Source: an uncultured Anaerolineae bacterium
GTDB lineage: Bacteria; Chloroflexota; Anaerolineae; Aggregatilineales; Phototrophicaceae
Assembly (NCBI GenBank): GCA_938022205.1
Contig: CALIEB010000007.1
Span: forward strand, 62,001 to 126,000
Reading direction: 5' to 3'
Length of the DNA: 64,000 bases
Part shown: positions 1 to 9,647 of the stretch, piece after piece
Numbering within the stretch: the first letter of the stretch is position 1
Layout: each line of letters starts with the position of its first letter
The notes under the pieces: model-generated
Databases searched by the model: none
What the model was told of the DNA's origin: nothing
Seen by the model: only the letters and a program-made list of their open reading frames with translations
Position numbers and translations under genes: made by a program

Positions 1-970
1 GCAGCGGCACAGCGGTGGGCATGGTAATCGGCATGCCAAAGCGTGCCAGCGTGCGCGCCATCTCGCCGTTGCCTGCCAGCGTGCGCACCGTTTGCGCGTT
101 GAGGTCGATGGCGCGAATGGCGTGGTTGTTGGTGTCTGCCACATAAAGCGTCTGTCCGTCCAGCGCGATGCCCTGTGGTTGGTTGAACTGTGCGCTGGCA
201 AAGTCGCCGTCACTGAAGCCGCGTGTGCCTGCGCCGATGACCGCTAGCACTTCATAGGTGTTTAAGTCCGCCACCACAATGCGATGGTGGTTGCTGTCGG
301 TGATGAAGAGGCGCGCGCGCGCCGCGTCCGCCAGCACCGCGCCCGGATAGAGCAGTGGCGTGCCCGGGTCACCCGCACCCTCCAACGCCAATGCCAACGG
401 CGTGCGGTCGATGTCGCCCAAGCCCAAGCTGTCGTAGTAGGCAATCATGCCGCCGATGTAGTCGTCCAGCACGCTAAAGGGGATTTCGCCCGCCTCGCGT
501 GCCACCAGCCGCCCGCGCGGGTCAATCACCGCCAGCGTGGGCCAGGCGTTGGCGCGATAGCTGCGCCAGACCAAAAAGTCTTTGTCGTTGACCACCGGGT
601 GATGCAGCTCATACCGCTGCACGATTTGGCGGATGTTCGCGCTTTCGCTCTCGTTGGCGAACTTGGCACTGTGAACGCCAATGACCACCAGCTCATCGGG
701 ATATTTCGCTTCAAGCTGGCGTAAGACGGGTATCATGTGGATGCAGTTGATGCAGCCGTACGTCCAAAAATCTAACAGCACCACCTTGCCTTTCAGCCCC
801 GTGAGGCTGAGAGGAGCTGGCACATTGAACCAATCTAGCCCGGCGGGAAAATCGGGCGCAACCACCGTTCCCTCGTAGCGTGCGTCTGCCTGATTGCTTT
901 GCCCTGTCGCCACAATCCCCAAAACCACCAAAGCCAACACCACTAGCGCGTAAGCCAAACGTCGCTTCAT
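1..970 (-). CDS. Thioredoxin-like (TlpA/DipZ-type) plus NHL-repeat protein, truncated at window edge
   Basis: Reverse frame from ATG at 968-970 reads MKRRLAYALVVLALVV...VPAPLSLTGLKGKVVLLDFWTYGCINCIHMIPVLRQLEAKYP (CxxC thioredoxin motif), then NHL-like repeats; continues off the left edge. Confidence 0.75.
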   Translation of the reverse strand, partial: MKRRLAYALVVLALVVLGIVATGQSNQADARYEGTVVAPDFPAGLDWFNVPAPLSLTGLKGKVVLLDFWTYGCINCIHMIPVLRQLEAKYPDELVVIGVHSAKFANESESANIRQIVQRYELHHPVVNDKDFLVWRSYRANAWPTLAVIDPRGRLVAREAGEIPFSVLDDYIGGMIAYYDSLGLGDIDRTPLALALEGAGDPGTPLLYPGAVLADAARARLFITDSNHHRIVVADLNTYEVLAVIGAGTRGFSDGDFASAQFNQPQGIALDGQTLYVADTNNHAIRAIDLNAQTVRTLAGNGEMARTLARFGMPITMPTAVPL

Positions 971-1064
971 CAATGCTCTCGCTCTCTTTAGCTGCTTGTC
1001 TTGGCTTAGTATAAGAGGCAAATCTAAAGAGAGTGTAACCTGCTTGTCGCGTGTATGACGCGCG

Positions 1065-1391
1065 CTATCCCTTATGGCTGGGGAACACGCGGAAGCGCAC
1101 GGCGGTGCGCTCGCTGCCCTCAATGTCGACCTCGATAAAATAGGGCTTGCACGCGATGTCAATCGCGTCGCGCTCAAGGTAGCCCTGCGCAATGGCAAGT
1201 GCCTTGACCGCCTGATTGACCGCGCCCGCGCCAATCGCTTGCACTTCAGCGTAGTCGTGCTGGCAGATGACCCCTGCAATTGCGCCCGCTACCGCCGTTG
1301 AGCGTGACTTGGCGGACACCTTGATAATGTCGGGATTGTCCCCGTCGAACTCAACAAACATATCTAAAGAGTCATCATGTAGGTCTGCCAT
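1065..1391 (-). CDS. SpoVS-family protein
   Basis: 108 aa; IKVSAKSRSTAVAGAIAGVI...AEVQAIGAGAVNQAVKALAIAQGYL is the SpoVS (stage V sporulation S) signature. Confidence 0.85.
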   Translation of the reverse strand: MADLHDDSLDMFVEFDGDNPDIIKVSAKSRSTAVAGAIAGVICQHDYAEVQAIGAGAVNQAVKALAIAQGYLERDAIDIACKPYFIEVDIEGSERTAVRFRVFPSHKG

Positions 1392-1476
1392 AAGATTAGT
1401 TCCTAAATGCGTAAACGTGAAACAAAGCGTAATTTACGCCTTAGTGTACACGCAAATTCGCATTCTGTCCAACATT

Positions 1477-2328
1477 TTAATCTAGCGGCTTGCGCTGTTC
1501 GCAATAGTGCTGGGTGCGGATGATGTGTGCGCCGACGTAGCGGCGCACCACGCGGGCGAACGGCAGCACGCAGGGAATGACCATGCTGCGATAGGGGTAG
1601 GCTTCCAGCTGGCGCGTGTAGGCGGTGAGGATGATGTGCCGCCACAGGTGTGGCACGCGCACTTCAGGGAACAAGTAGAATGCGGTGGCGCGCAGCAGGT
1701 CAGGCGCGAGGTGGTGCAGTGCCGCCCAACCCGCTAGCGTGCCGTTGACGCGCACGCCAATGCTGCCCTCTGTGAGCAGCTCAGGCTCGCTGCGCGGGTC
1801 AAGCGCGGGCGCGAACTCGCCTTCGCGTGCCGCTAACACCGCGAGGTCGGCGGCGGTGTGGTCATGCCAGGCAAAGAACGCAACGCCGGCGGGCAAAGGC
1901 GGCAAATAGACCTGCCGCAAGATGTCCGCAAGCGCGGCGAAGGGCGTTTCGATAAGCTCCAGGCTGATTGCAGGCGGCTGCCACCCGCAAGCTAGTAGCA
2001 CACGCTCTAGCGCGAGCTTAGGCGCGACATACTCGGCGTAGAGCAGCGTGTCGCCTTGCGCGCGAGCGACCGTCTCAAGCAGCTGTACGAGGCGTGTGCC
2101 TAAGCCCTTGCGGCGGTGCGCGGGTTGCACGAACAGCGAGAGCAGGCGCGTGTTGGCAAGACGCGGATGCACGCCTGCCACCAGCAGCCCGACCGGTTCG
2201 TTGCCAGCCAATGCCGCTAAGCACAAGGCTTCAGGCTGGCTGAGAAAGCCACCGTAGCCGCCAAATGTCAAGTGTTGGACGCGCGCTGTTTCTTGCGAAT
2301 GCAGCCTAACAAAGCTGTAATGCGTCAT
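1477..2328 (-). CDS. GNAT-family N-acetyltransferase
   Basis: 283 aa; acetyl-CoA binding motif LSLFVQPAHRRKGLGTRLVQLLE. Confidence 0.75.
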   Translation of the reverse strand: MTHYSFVRLHSQETARVQHLTFGGYGGFLSQPEALCLAALAGNEPVGLLVAGVHPRLANTRLLSLFVQPAHRRKGLGTRLVQLLETVARAQGDTLLYAEYVAPKLALERVLLACGWQPPAISLELIETPFAALADILRQVYLPPLPAGVAFFAWHDHTAADLAVLAAREGEFAPALDPRSEPELLTEGSIGVRVNGTLAGWAALHHLAPDLLRATAFYLFPEVRVPHLWRHIILTAYTRQLEAYPYRSMVIPCVLPFARVVRRYVGAHIIRTQHYCEQRKPLD

Positions 2329-2438
2329 TTTTTAGCCCTTCTTTTGCGTTGTATTTTTAAAACCATGCTACACTCAAATCAGTCGCAATGACCTTAATAC
2401 TTTGTAATTTTATCCAACACTTTCTAGGAGGAACGGTT

Positions 2439-2906
2439 ATGCTACGTGGAAAATGGCTGTTGTCATGGCTTGCGGTGGCGGCATATTTGCTAGCGAGCAA
2501 GCAACAAGCTGCCGCGCAAGACACAGGGGCTGCCAACAGCCCGAACGCGGCGGAGGACTTTAGCCCCTCGTTCCAAGCTGAAGCGGCATCATCATCACAA
2601 TTAGGTGCTGACACGCAGGCGGAGCTTTCTGATTTTGAGCTGATGCTTGTCAGCCGCCAAACGTTCCGCACAGGCAGCAAAAACACGCGCAACTACCACG
2701 TGCGCGTGTGCGAAATTTCCGAGTTCACTGGCGGCGGCTCGCTGCGCTGGTCGCTGCGTGCCAAAGCCTCGCACTGCGATTGCACGCGCTTTGAACTCAA
2801 GTACGGCACGCCTAATGACCGTGGCATCTCGTTGGTGGCGATGACCCCCGACGAGTTTGGCTACATTCAAGGCAGCTGCTCGCACAGCTACCAAATTTAC
2901 CGCTAA
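2439..2906 (+). CDS. Secreted protein of unknown function
   Basis: ORF with signal-like N-terminus MLRGKWLLSWLAVAAYLLASKQQAAAQ; AGGAGG-like RBS (ctaggagg) upstream of ATG 2439. Confidence 0.65.
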   Translation: MLRGKWLLSWLAVAAYLLASKQQAAAQDTGAANSPNAAEDFSPSFQAEAASSSQLGADTQAELSDFELMLVSRQTFRTGSKNTRNYHVRVCEISEFTGGGSLRWSLRAKASHCDCTRFELKYGTPNDRGISLVAMTPDEFGYIQGSCSHSYQIYR

Positions 2907-2936
2907 CAGCGCGTTAACGCTTGAAAGGTTTAGACG

Positions 2937-4364
2937 ATGAAGAGACAAACTTGGCATTGGCTTATGGTGATGGTATTGAGCGTGACGTTTGTACCTGTCG
3001 GCGCGCAGGATAACACGGGCGATTGTAGCCGTTTTGCGCTTAATCCCGACAGCGCGTGGAGCGACTTTAAGTCCGAGCTAGAAGAGGGCGGCATCCCGCT
3101 GGATTTGTGGGGCGGGATGGTCAATGGCGAAGGCGTGCAGCTTGAGGATTACGGCATCACGCCCGAAGAACTCAACGCCTTTTTTGAAGCCAAGCGCGAT
3201 AGCCTTGACAATTTGCTGGACAAAAACCCGCTGAAGCCTTACATCGACCGCGCTTTGAGCATCATGGGCAGCTATGGCTTGGGTGAAGGCGACATTGCGC
3301 CGCTTTTGGCGGTGCGCGATAACGTGAGCGCGTTGTTTGAGGCGTTGGGCGCACGTGGCTTAAGCGCAGACCGCGCCGACGCTTTCTTGAGCCAAATCGC
3401 CCCATTAGTGCGCGAAGCCAGCGACAAAGGACTGCTCAAATATGGTGCGGTCGGCGAGCTAGACGCGGAGCTGAAAAAGGTTAACGGCAGCCTTACGCCC
3501 GAATTTTTGCGCCAGTTCTGGGGCAATCTCGACGAATTTGCGCAGCTGATGCTTGCTAACGACGAAGACCCCGAAGCCGTTGCAGCGTTGATGGCGCGCC
3601 TGAACAACTTCAAAGAGAGCAGTAAGGTCACCGACCGCTTGCTACGCAACTTTGACATCGAGAGCGAAAAGGCGCGGCTCGAAAAGTACGGCGTGCCGTC
3701 CACCGCGCTCAAGGAGCTGGTTGGCGAAAATAAGACCCCCGACGACGTGGCGGGCTGCCTCGAGCAGATGGGGTTGGTGGACGCTGCGCTGCTCAAGGGC
3801 TTGTTTGGCGGCTTGGATGACTTGTCGCTGGACGATTTGAACGCTTTCTATGCCGACGAAATGGCGGAGTTTCTCGCGCTTAGCGGGCTGTCGCCAGACG
3901 ATTTGAGCGCGCTCTACAGCATGGACGAGGACGAGCTGCGCGCCTTTCTCGCCGAAAACTACGACAGCGCGTACGCGGATTGGCTGTTGAGCCGCCTGCT
4001 TGATGCTGATTTCTTCGCACTGGGCAAGCTCGGCGAGCTGGACGAAAACGTTGGCGCGCTGGCACTAGACAGCTTAGACGAGTTAGACGATAGCGATCTC
4101 AACGCGCTCTACGGCGATTTCTTTGCCGCACAGGCTCTATCTGAACTGGCGGATTTGGACGACGAGGCGTTTGCGGCATTGTTTAACGACCCTGAAGCGT
4201 TTGACGCTTGGTTTAACGACGCATTCGGTGACTTTTTCGCTGGTGACGACAATGGCGATGACAGCAACAGTGACCAAAGCGGCGGTGGTGACGACCAAAG
4301 CGGCGGTGGTGACGACCAAAGCGGCGGTGGTGACCAAAGCGGCGGTGGTGACGACGACGAATAG
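2937..4364 (+). CDS. Secreted acidic, repeat-rich protein of unknown function
   Basis: 475 aa, signal peptide MKRQTWHWLMVMVLSVTFVPVGAQ; D/L-rich helical repeats and C-terminal GGGDDQS tandem tail. Confidence 0.75.
   Translation: MKRQTWHWLMVMVLSVTFVPVGAQDNTGDCSRFALNPDSAWSDFKSELEEGGIPLDLWGGMVNGEGVQLEDYGITPEELNAFFEAKRDSLDNLLDKNPLKPYIDRALSIMGSYGLGEGDIAPLLAVRDNVSALFEALGARGLSADRADAFLSQIAPLVREASDKGLLKYGAVGELDAELKKVNGSLTPEFLRQFWGNLDEFAQLMLANDEDPEAVAALMARLNNFKESSKVTDRLLRNFDIESEKARLEKYGVPSTALKELVGENKTPDDVAGCLEQMGLVDAALLKGLFGGLDDLSLDDLNAFYADEMAEFLALSGLSPDDLSALYSMDEDELRAFLAENYDSAYADWLLSRLLDADFFALGKLGELDENVGALALDSLDELDDSDLNALYGDFFAAQALSELADLDDEAFAALFNDPEAFDAWFNDAFGDFFAGDDNGDDSNSDQSGGGDDQSGGGDDQSGGGDQSGGGDDDE
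4272..4353 (+). repeat. In-frame tandem repeat, 21-bp unit gaccaaagcggcggtggtgac (about 4 copies)
   Basis: Direct reading of the sequence; encodes (DQSGGGD)n. Confidence 0.9.
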
Positions 4365-4397
4365 CCCCGCGCTCGCTCATTAAAGACGGCAAAGACG

Positions 4398-4440
4398 GCG
4401 CGTCTGTGAACTAATTTGCCACAGGCGCGCTTTTGTTTTC
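4398..4440 (+). terminator. Rho-independent terminator
   Basis: 11-bp stem gcgcgtctgtg / cacaggcgcgc followed by ttttgtttt, just after stop codon at 4364. Confidence 0.75.
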
Positions 4441-4525
4441 CCCAAACAGCGCGATTTGCGTTACAATACAAGTACCTTGTGAAAATTTTCTTTTGCGTAA
4501 AAAAGCCTTTGCTAAGGGGGAAACT

Positions 4526-6103
4526 ATGGTGTTTGCATCGGATTGGTTGGCGTTCCACGCCGACCGCACGCCTGACAAGCTGGCGGCAATTGACCAAGCT
4601 ACTGGCAGACGGTTTACTTATGCCGAGCTTAACGAACGCACGACACGCCTCGCCACCTTCCTACGTGAGGCGTGGGACGTGCAAACAGGGGACCGCGTCG
4701 CTATTCTGGCGAAAAACTGTGTGGAATTCTTCGAGTTCCAGTTTGCTTGCGCCAAGCTGGGCGCGATGATGTTGCCGCTTAACTGGCGGCTCGCCGTGCC
4801 GGAGCTGCTGTTCATCCTCAACGATGCCGAAGCAAAAGGCATCGTCTACGACGCGGCATTTGCCGAACATATCCCCGCACTGCGTGACGGCAGCACGGCG
4901 AAGCTGCTGCTGCGGCTGGATTTTGGCGCGCCGCCTGTCGATGACAGCCTGGCTTACGAAGACGCGCTGGCGCGCTACGCGCCCAACGTCGTCATGTCAC
5001 CTGCCATTAGCCACAACACGCCCATGACCATCATGTACACTGCCGGCACAACCGGACTGCCCAAGGGCGTGCTGATTACGCACGGCATGACCTTCTGGAA
5101 CATGGTCAACATCACCACGCCTACCGGGTTGTCATACAACACGGTACACTACGCCGTGCTGCCGCTCTTCCATACCGGCGGGCTAAACCTCTACGCCAAT
5201 CCGGTCTTTCATCATGGCGGCACGAACATCATCGCCCGCGAGTATGACCCCGGGCTCACGCTCAAGACGCTGACCGACCCCGAGCTGGGCGTAACGCACT
5301 TCTTCGGCGTGCCAGCCATTTACTTGTTCTTGAGCCAGCACCCGGACTTTGAAAAAGCAGACCTCAGCCACATTCAATCATGGGGCTGCGGTGGCGCGCC
5401 TATGCCCGCCGCGCTGCTCAAGACCTATGCTGATAAGGGCTACATCGTTCAGCTGGGCTTTGGCATGACCGAAACCAGCCCAACCGTTTTTCTGATTGAC
5501 CGCCGCCGCGCGCTGGTCAAGCCCACTAGTGTCGGGCGACCGCTGTTGCACACCCGCGTGCGCGTCGTCGACGAAAATCGCCAAGATGTCCCTATCGGCG
5601 CAATCGGCGAGGTCATCGTCGGCGGCGAGAACATCACGCCCGGCTATTGGCGGCGTGACGAAGCCAACGCCAAAACCTTCTTCACCGACGAGTACGGCGT
5701 GCGTTGGGTTCACAGCGGCGACGCGGGCATCATGGATGACGACGGCTGCATCTACATCGTCGACCGCTACAAGGACATGTACATCAGCGGCGGCGAAAAC
5801 GTCTACCCCGCCGAAGTCGAGCAAGTGCTGTTCAACATCGAAGGCGTGGCCGATGTTGCCGTGATTGGCGTGCCGCATGAACGCTGGGGCGAAACGGGCA
5901 TGGCGATTGTTGTCAAGAAGCCCAACGCCGAGCTAACCGCTGAGCAAGTCATTGCGCATGCCCGTCAGCATCTCGCCAAGTTCAAAGTGCCGTCACACGT
6001 CGTGTTTGTCGAGAGCTTGCCGCGCAATGCCGCCGGCAAAGTTCTCAAGCGCACGCTGCGCGAACAGTACAGCGGCGAGCAAAGCCTGCTTAAGGACAAT
6101 TGA
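4526..6103 (+). CDS. AMP-dependent acyl-CoA synthetase/ligase
   Basis: YTAGTTGLPKGV and YKDMYISGGENVYPAEVE motifs; C-terminal PRNAAGKVLKRTLRE; RBS aaggggg before ATG 4526. Confidence 0.9.
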   Translation: MVFASDWLAFHADRTPDKLAAIDQATGRRFTYAELNERTTRLATFLREAWDVQTGDRVAILAKNCVEFFEFQFACAKLGAMMLPLNWRLAVPELLFILNDAEAKGIVYDAAFAEHIPALRDGSTAKLLLRLDFGAPPVDDSLAYEDALARYAPNVVMSPAISHNTPMTIMYTAGTTGLPKGVLITHGMTFWNMVNITTPTGLSYNTVHYAVLPLFHTGGLNLYANPVFHHGGTNIIAREYDPGLTLKTLTDPELGVTHFFGVPAIYLFLSQHPDFEKADLSHIQSWGCGGAPMPAALLKTYADKGYIVQLGFGMTETSPTVFLIDRRRALVKPTSVGRPLLHTRVRVVDENRQDVPIGAIGEVIVGGENITPGYWRRDEANAKTFFTDEYGVRWVHSGDAGIMDDDGCIYIVDRYKDMYISGGENVYPAEVEQVLFNIEGVADVAVIGVPHERWGETGMAIVVKKPNAELTAEQVIAHARQHLAKFKVPSHVVFVESLPRNAAGKVLKRTLREQYSGEQSLLKDN

Positions 6104-6238
6104 CCGCCGCACGAAGTCTCACGCGCGGGCGACTTATACTACCGAAGTCATCCGCGCGCTGCTTATAAGGCTGCAGACGCGCTCGTCCCTAAGGCAATCA
6201 GGTAGGGGCGAGCGCGGTGTGTTGATGCAGCGTAGCTC

Positions 6239-7312
6239 TTACATAAGCATTGGCGCAAGCGCGTTAAACAAATAGCCGGTGAAGATAAGCCCCGCCGCGA
6301 CAATCGCCACGAATGTCGCCAGCAGGCGCGGGGTTAGCACGCGGCGCAGGATAATCATTTCCGGCAGGCTCAACGCCACAACGGACATCATGAACGCCAG
6401 CACGGTCCCCAACGCCGCGCCCTTGCTCAGCAGCGCGCTGGCCACCGGGATGGCACCCGCTTCGCCCGAGTAAATCGGGATGCCAATGACGACCGCCAGC
6501 GGCACTGACCACCACGCCGCTTCCGCGCCCATGATGCCCGTCAGCGCGTCCTGCGGCACGAAGCCGTGAATGAGCGAGCCGATGCCTACGCCAATCAGGA
6601 TGTACAGCCAGACCTTGCGGATGATGTCGCGCGCGCCCTCTAGCCCGCGCCCGAAGCGTTCGCGCCACGTGATGCGCTCTTCGGCTGTGGTGACCTGACG
6701 CACGGGCTTGTTGCGCAGTGCCTGCACGTCTTCCACCAAATAGCGGTCGAGGTTCATGCGCCCAAGCACGATGCCGGCAATCACCCCCAGCGTGATGCCC
6801 GAGATAAGGTAGACCACTGCGACTTTCCAGCCGAACAACGCCCAGAGCATCGCAAACGCCACCTCATTCATGATGGGCGAGGTAATCAAGAACGAGAACG
6901 TGATGCCCAGCGGAATGCCCGCTTGGACGAAGCCCATAAAGAGCGGCACAGACGAGCAGGAACAGAAGGGCGTAAGCGCGCCGAAGCCCGCCGCGATGAG
7001 GTTACCCACGCCTTCGCCGCGCTTGGTGACAAGCTCACGCACTTTGTTCATCTGCACGAACGTTTGTAGTGTCGTGATGACGAAAATCATGCCAAAGAGC
7101 AGCAAAAAAATCTTCGGCACGTCGTACAGGAAGAAGCTGAGGGCTGCGCCAAGATGGGTTTCGGCGGAGATACCTAGCACATCGTAGGTCAGCCATTCGG
7201 CGATGCGCTGCACGTTGGCGAAAGCTAACACCCAGAGCAGCACGCCCAAGCCCGTGAGCGCGAACGCTTGTCGGTCGTGTGTAATTCGTGGAAGCGGCGA
7301 AGAGATGCGCAT
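6239..7312 (-). CDS. Permease (DUF318/ArsP-like)
   Basis: 357 aa multi-TM; FGALTPFCSCSSVPLFMGFVQAGIPLGITFSFLITSPIMNEVA signature. Confidence 0.85.
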   Translation of the reverse strand: MRISSPLPRITHDRQAFALTGLGVLLWVLAFANVQRIAEWLTYDVLGISAETHLGAALSFFLYDVPKIFLLLFGMIFVITTLQTFVQMNKVRELVTKRGEGVGNLIAAGFGALTPFCSCSSVPLFMGFVQAGIPLGITFSFLITSPIMNEVAFAMLWALFGWKVAVVYLISGITLGVIAGIVLGRMNLDRYLVEDVQALRNKPVRQVTTAEERITWRERFGRGLEGARDIIRKVWLYILIGVGIGSLIHGFVPQDALTGIMGAEAAWWSVPLAVVIGIPIYSGEAGAIPVASALLSKGAALGTVLAFMMSVVALSLPEMIILRRVLTPRLLATFVAIVAAGLIFTGYLFNALAPMLM

Positions 7313-7322
7313 GCTAGCCCCC

Positions 7323-7571
7323 TTATGACGCAGCGAACTGCTGCGCCCACTCGACGATTTGCGGGCGTTTGGGAATGCGTCCCGCTGAAACCAGCGTTTC
7401 GTTGATGACCAGACCCGGCGTAGCCATGACGTTGTAAGCGACGATGTCGGTATAGTCTGTGACCTTGACCACTTCGAACGGGATGTTCGTGTTCTCCAGC
7501 GCGGCGCGCACTTCTTGCTCTAGCCGTTTGCAGTTCGCACAGCCGCTGCCCAAGATTTTAATCGTTAACAT
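7323..7571 (-). CDS. Thioredoxin-family small redox protein (redox-active disulfide protein 2 type)
   Basis: 82 aa; MLTIKILGSGCANCKRLEQEV...VMATPGLVINETLVSAGRIP. Confidence 0.85.
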   Translation of the reverse strand: MLTIKILGSGCANCKRLEQEVRAALENTNIPFEVVKVTDYTDIVAYNVMATPGLVINETLVSAGRIPKRPQIVEWAQQFAAS

Positions 7572-7620
7572 GACAACTCCTTTTGCGGTTATCGCCGATA
7601 CATTGATGTTCTTCTATATA

Positions 7621-7646
7621 GACTAGCATCGATATAACGTCTAGTC
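7621..7646. promoter_or_regulatory. Candidate ArsR-type operator (inverted repeat)
   Basis: gactag-catcgatataacgt-ctagtc inverted repeat in the intergenic gap between the divergent permease operon and ArsR gene. Confidence 0.45.
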
Positions 7647-7799
7647 AAGGTGACATTTTGCTGATACAATAATGATGTATGGTCAAGTGTGCGGCTTACC
7701 GAACGCTTGGCGAGGGGCGTTCTCATACTTGCGCGCCCGACCTTGCCCTCTTAAAACGGTCGTTGGACGTGAGGGACACCAGCCAAAGGAGGTTGTGCC

Positions 7800-8159
7800 A
7801 TGCCCAATTTGCTCAAAGCACCGCCCGCAGAGCCGAGCTGCGCCGCCAACGCGCCACTGCGCCTTGACGAACAGCAGGCGCAAACGCTCGCCGCGCAGCT
7901 GAAAGCGATGAGCCACCCCGTGCGCTTGCGCATGCTCGACGTGATTAGTCAAGGTGGTGGCGACATTTGCGGCTGCGACATTGAGTGCCACTTCGCGCTC
8001 TCCCAGCCAACCATCTCACATCATCTCAAAGTGCTGCGCGATGTGGGGCTTATCCTTTCGGAGGCGCGCGGCGTGTGGGTGCATCATCAAATTAACCCCG
8101 CTGCGTTAGACACGCTGCAAGACTTGCTATCCTTGTTGCGCCCCGCCAAAACGGAGTAA
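7800..8159 (+). CDS. ArsR-family winged-helix regulator
   Basis: 119 aa; LKAMSHPVRLRMLDVISQ...DICGCDIECHFALSQPTISHHLKVLRDVGLI. Confidence 0.9.
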   Translation: MPNLLKAPPAEPSCAANAPLRLDEQQAQTLAAQLKAMSHPVRLRMLDVISQGGGDICGCDIECHFALSQPTISHHLKVLRDVGLILSEARGVWVHHQINPAALDTLQDLLSLLRPAKTE

Positions 8160-8163
8160 CGCC

Positions 8164-8562
8164 ATGCCGCACTACGCCTTTCGTTGCAAACAATGCCGCC
8201 ACGAGTTCAGCGCGTTCTACAAGAGCGTGCGCGACTACGCCGCCGCCACGCCGACCTGTCCGCGATGCGGCAGCGCGCAGCTAGCGCGCGTCATCGACCG
8301 TGTCGCTATCCAAGCCCCCACGCGCGACTTTACGCGCATGAACGCCAACGAGATGCTCAGCGTGTTCGAGAGCGGTGACAGTCGCCAAGTGGGGCAAATG
8401 TTTGAGCAGGTCAGCGGCACGCATCCCGCGCTTGCGGCGCAATACCACGAGGCAACCAAGCAGCTGCTGGCAGGCGAGAGCATGGACAAGGTCGAGAAGC
8501 GGCTGCAAGACCAGCAGCAAGACGCTGCGGCGGGCAAAAAACCCAAGAAAAAATCGCCTTAG
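8164..8562 (+). CDS. FmdB-family zinc-ribbon protein
   Basis: MPHYAFRCKQCRHEFSAFYKS...PTCPRCGSAQLARVI. Confidence 0.85.
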   Translation: MPHYAFRCKQCRHEFSAFYKSVRDYAAATPTCPRCGSAQLARVIDRVAIQAPTRDFTRMNANEMLSVFESGDSRQVGQMFEQVSGTHPALAAQYHEATKQLLAGESMDKVEKRLQDQQQDAAAGKKPKKKSP

Positions 8563-8615
8563 GGCGGCAACACAAACACGCCCTTTGCCTAAACAGTTTG
8601 GAGCTAGCGCACGCG

Positions 8616-8927
8616 ATGTTCAAATTTTTACAGGGATTGTTTGCTCCGCCGCCCAGCCGCGACCGTTACCTCACGTTCTACATCAAGCCCAAAGCCTGCC
8701 ACGAGGTACTTGAGGTGCGCGTCGACACCATGAACGAGCTTTCGCAGCAGGACGACGGCACGTACTACGTGCGCAAGCTGGCGCGCGGGGCGCGTTGTCC
8801 GTTTGTCGTTGAGCTTGAGCTGGTCTTCTCGCCCAAGCGTGCTTTGTTGCAAAAGACCCTTCAGAACGGCGAAGAGACCACGCGCGAAGCGTACGAAGCG
8901 TTTATTAGCGCGCAAAAAAAGGGTTAG
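8616..8927 (+). CDS. Conserved hypothetical protein
   Basis: ORF, 103 aa from ATG 8616; tightly packed with neighbours. Confidence 0.6.
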   Translation: MFKFLQGLFAPPPSRDRYLTFYIKPKACHEVLEVRVDTMNELSQQDDGTYYVRKLARGARCPFVVELELVFSPKRALLQKTLQNGEETTREAYEAFISAQKKG

Positions 8928-8931
8928 CGGC

Positions 8932-9576
8932 ATGTGGCACTTAGCGGGTGTGGCATATGACCCGGTGCCCATTGCCGCGTTTAGGCATGCGCACGCCTTG
9001 CCCAAGACGTTCGGCGTAGCCTACTTCCAGCCTAAAGACTTCACGGGGCTTGCCAGCATCGACGGCGCGGGAGCGCACCTGCAGCACCTGCGCAATGAGC
9101 TGCTGGGCGCGTTGCCCACCACGATAGCGCGTCCGCTGCTGCTGGCACAGTGTGAAGCACTGGCGCACGACTTTGCCCAGCGGCTGCAAAGCATCAACGT
9201 CCACATCGGGTTGCGCGAAAGCGAGCTGGGCTTTGCGGTGGCGGGCTTCAGCGATTTTTTACAGAGCTGGGCGTTTGCGCAGTGGCGGGCTTACGCGCAG
9301 CACCAACCGCCGCCCACCGCCGCGCAGGTCTACGCCCAGTGGCTGAGCCAAAGCGTGCGCCTCGAAGGCAGCGCGCACGCCTATGCGCACGCCAACGCAA
9401 CGTGGCAGGTGTGGGTTGTGCATGACTTGTACGGGCGGGCGGGCTTGCTGGTCGACACGGGCACGGCGCGCCACGCCGTTGCCGACCCCGTGTACAGCTG
9501 CCCCGCCAACGCCTTCATGCAAGGGCTGCTGTGCGCGCTGGCTGACGCGCTAGCGGCGCGATTGGACAGCGCATAA
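8932..9576 (+). CDS. Hypothetical protein
   Basis: ORF of about 214 aa from ATG 8932 (MWHLAGVAYDPVPIAAF); the longer 8803 start would overlap the upstream gene. Confidence 0.6.
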   Translation: MWHLAGVAYDPVPIAAFRHAHALPKTFGVAYFQPKDFTGLASIDGAGAHLQHLRNELLGALPTTIARPLLLAQCEALAHDFAQRLQSINVHIGLRESELGFAVAGFSDFLQSWAFAQWRAYAQHQPPPTAAQVYAQWLSQSVRLEGSAHAYAHANATWQVWVVHDLYGRAGLLVDTGTARHAVADPVYSCPANAFMQGLLCALADALAARLDSA

Positions 9577-9583
9577 AATAAGC

Positions 9584-9617
9584 AAACGCGCAACCTTAGG
9601 CGGTTTCGCGCGTTTTT
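9584..9617 (+). terminator. Probable Rho-independent terminator
   Basis: aaacgcgcaacc...ggtttcgcgcgttttt hairpin with T-run. Confidence 0.6.
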
Positions 9618-9647
9618 ATAAGAAGATGAACACACGAGGACGCATCC

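Noticed and set aside
4272-4353. Possible CRISPR-like repeat array
   Set aside because: Contiguous tandem repeats without unique spacers; codes in frame with the secreted protein.
4137-4597. Minus-strand ORFs over the GGGDDQS repeat (SPPPLWSS, TTAALVV repeats)
   Set aside because: Artefacts of a 21-bp in-frame repeat being open in several frames; the plus-strand signal-peptide protein is the credible product.
6178-6217. Hairpin cgcgctcg-t-cccta...taggg-g-cgagcgcg between convergent genes
   Set aside because: Plausible bidirectional terminator, but there is no T-tract on either side; not enough support to list as a feature.
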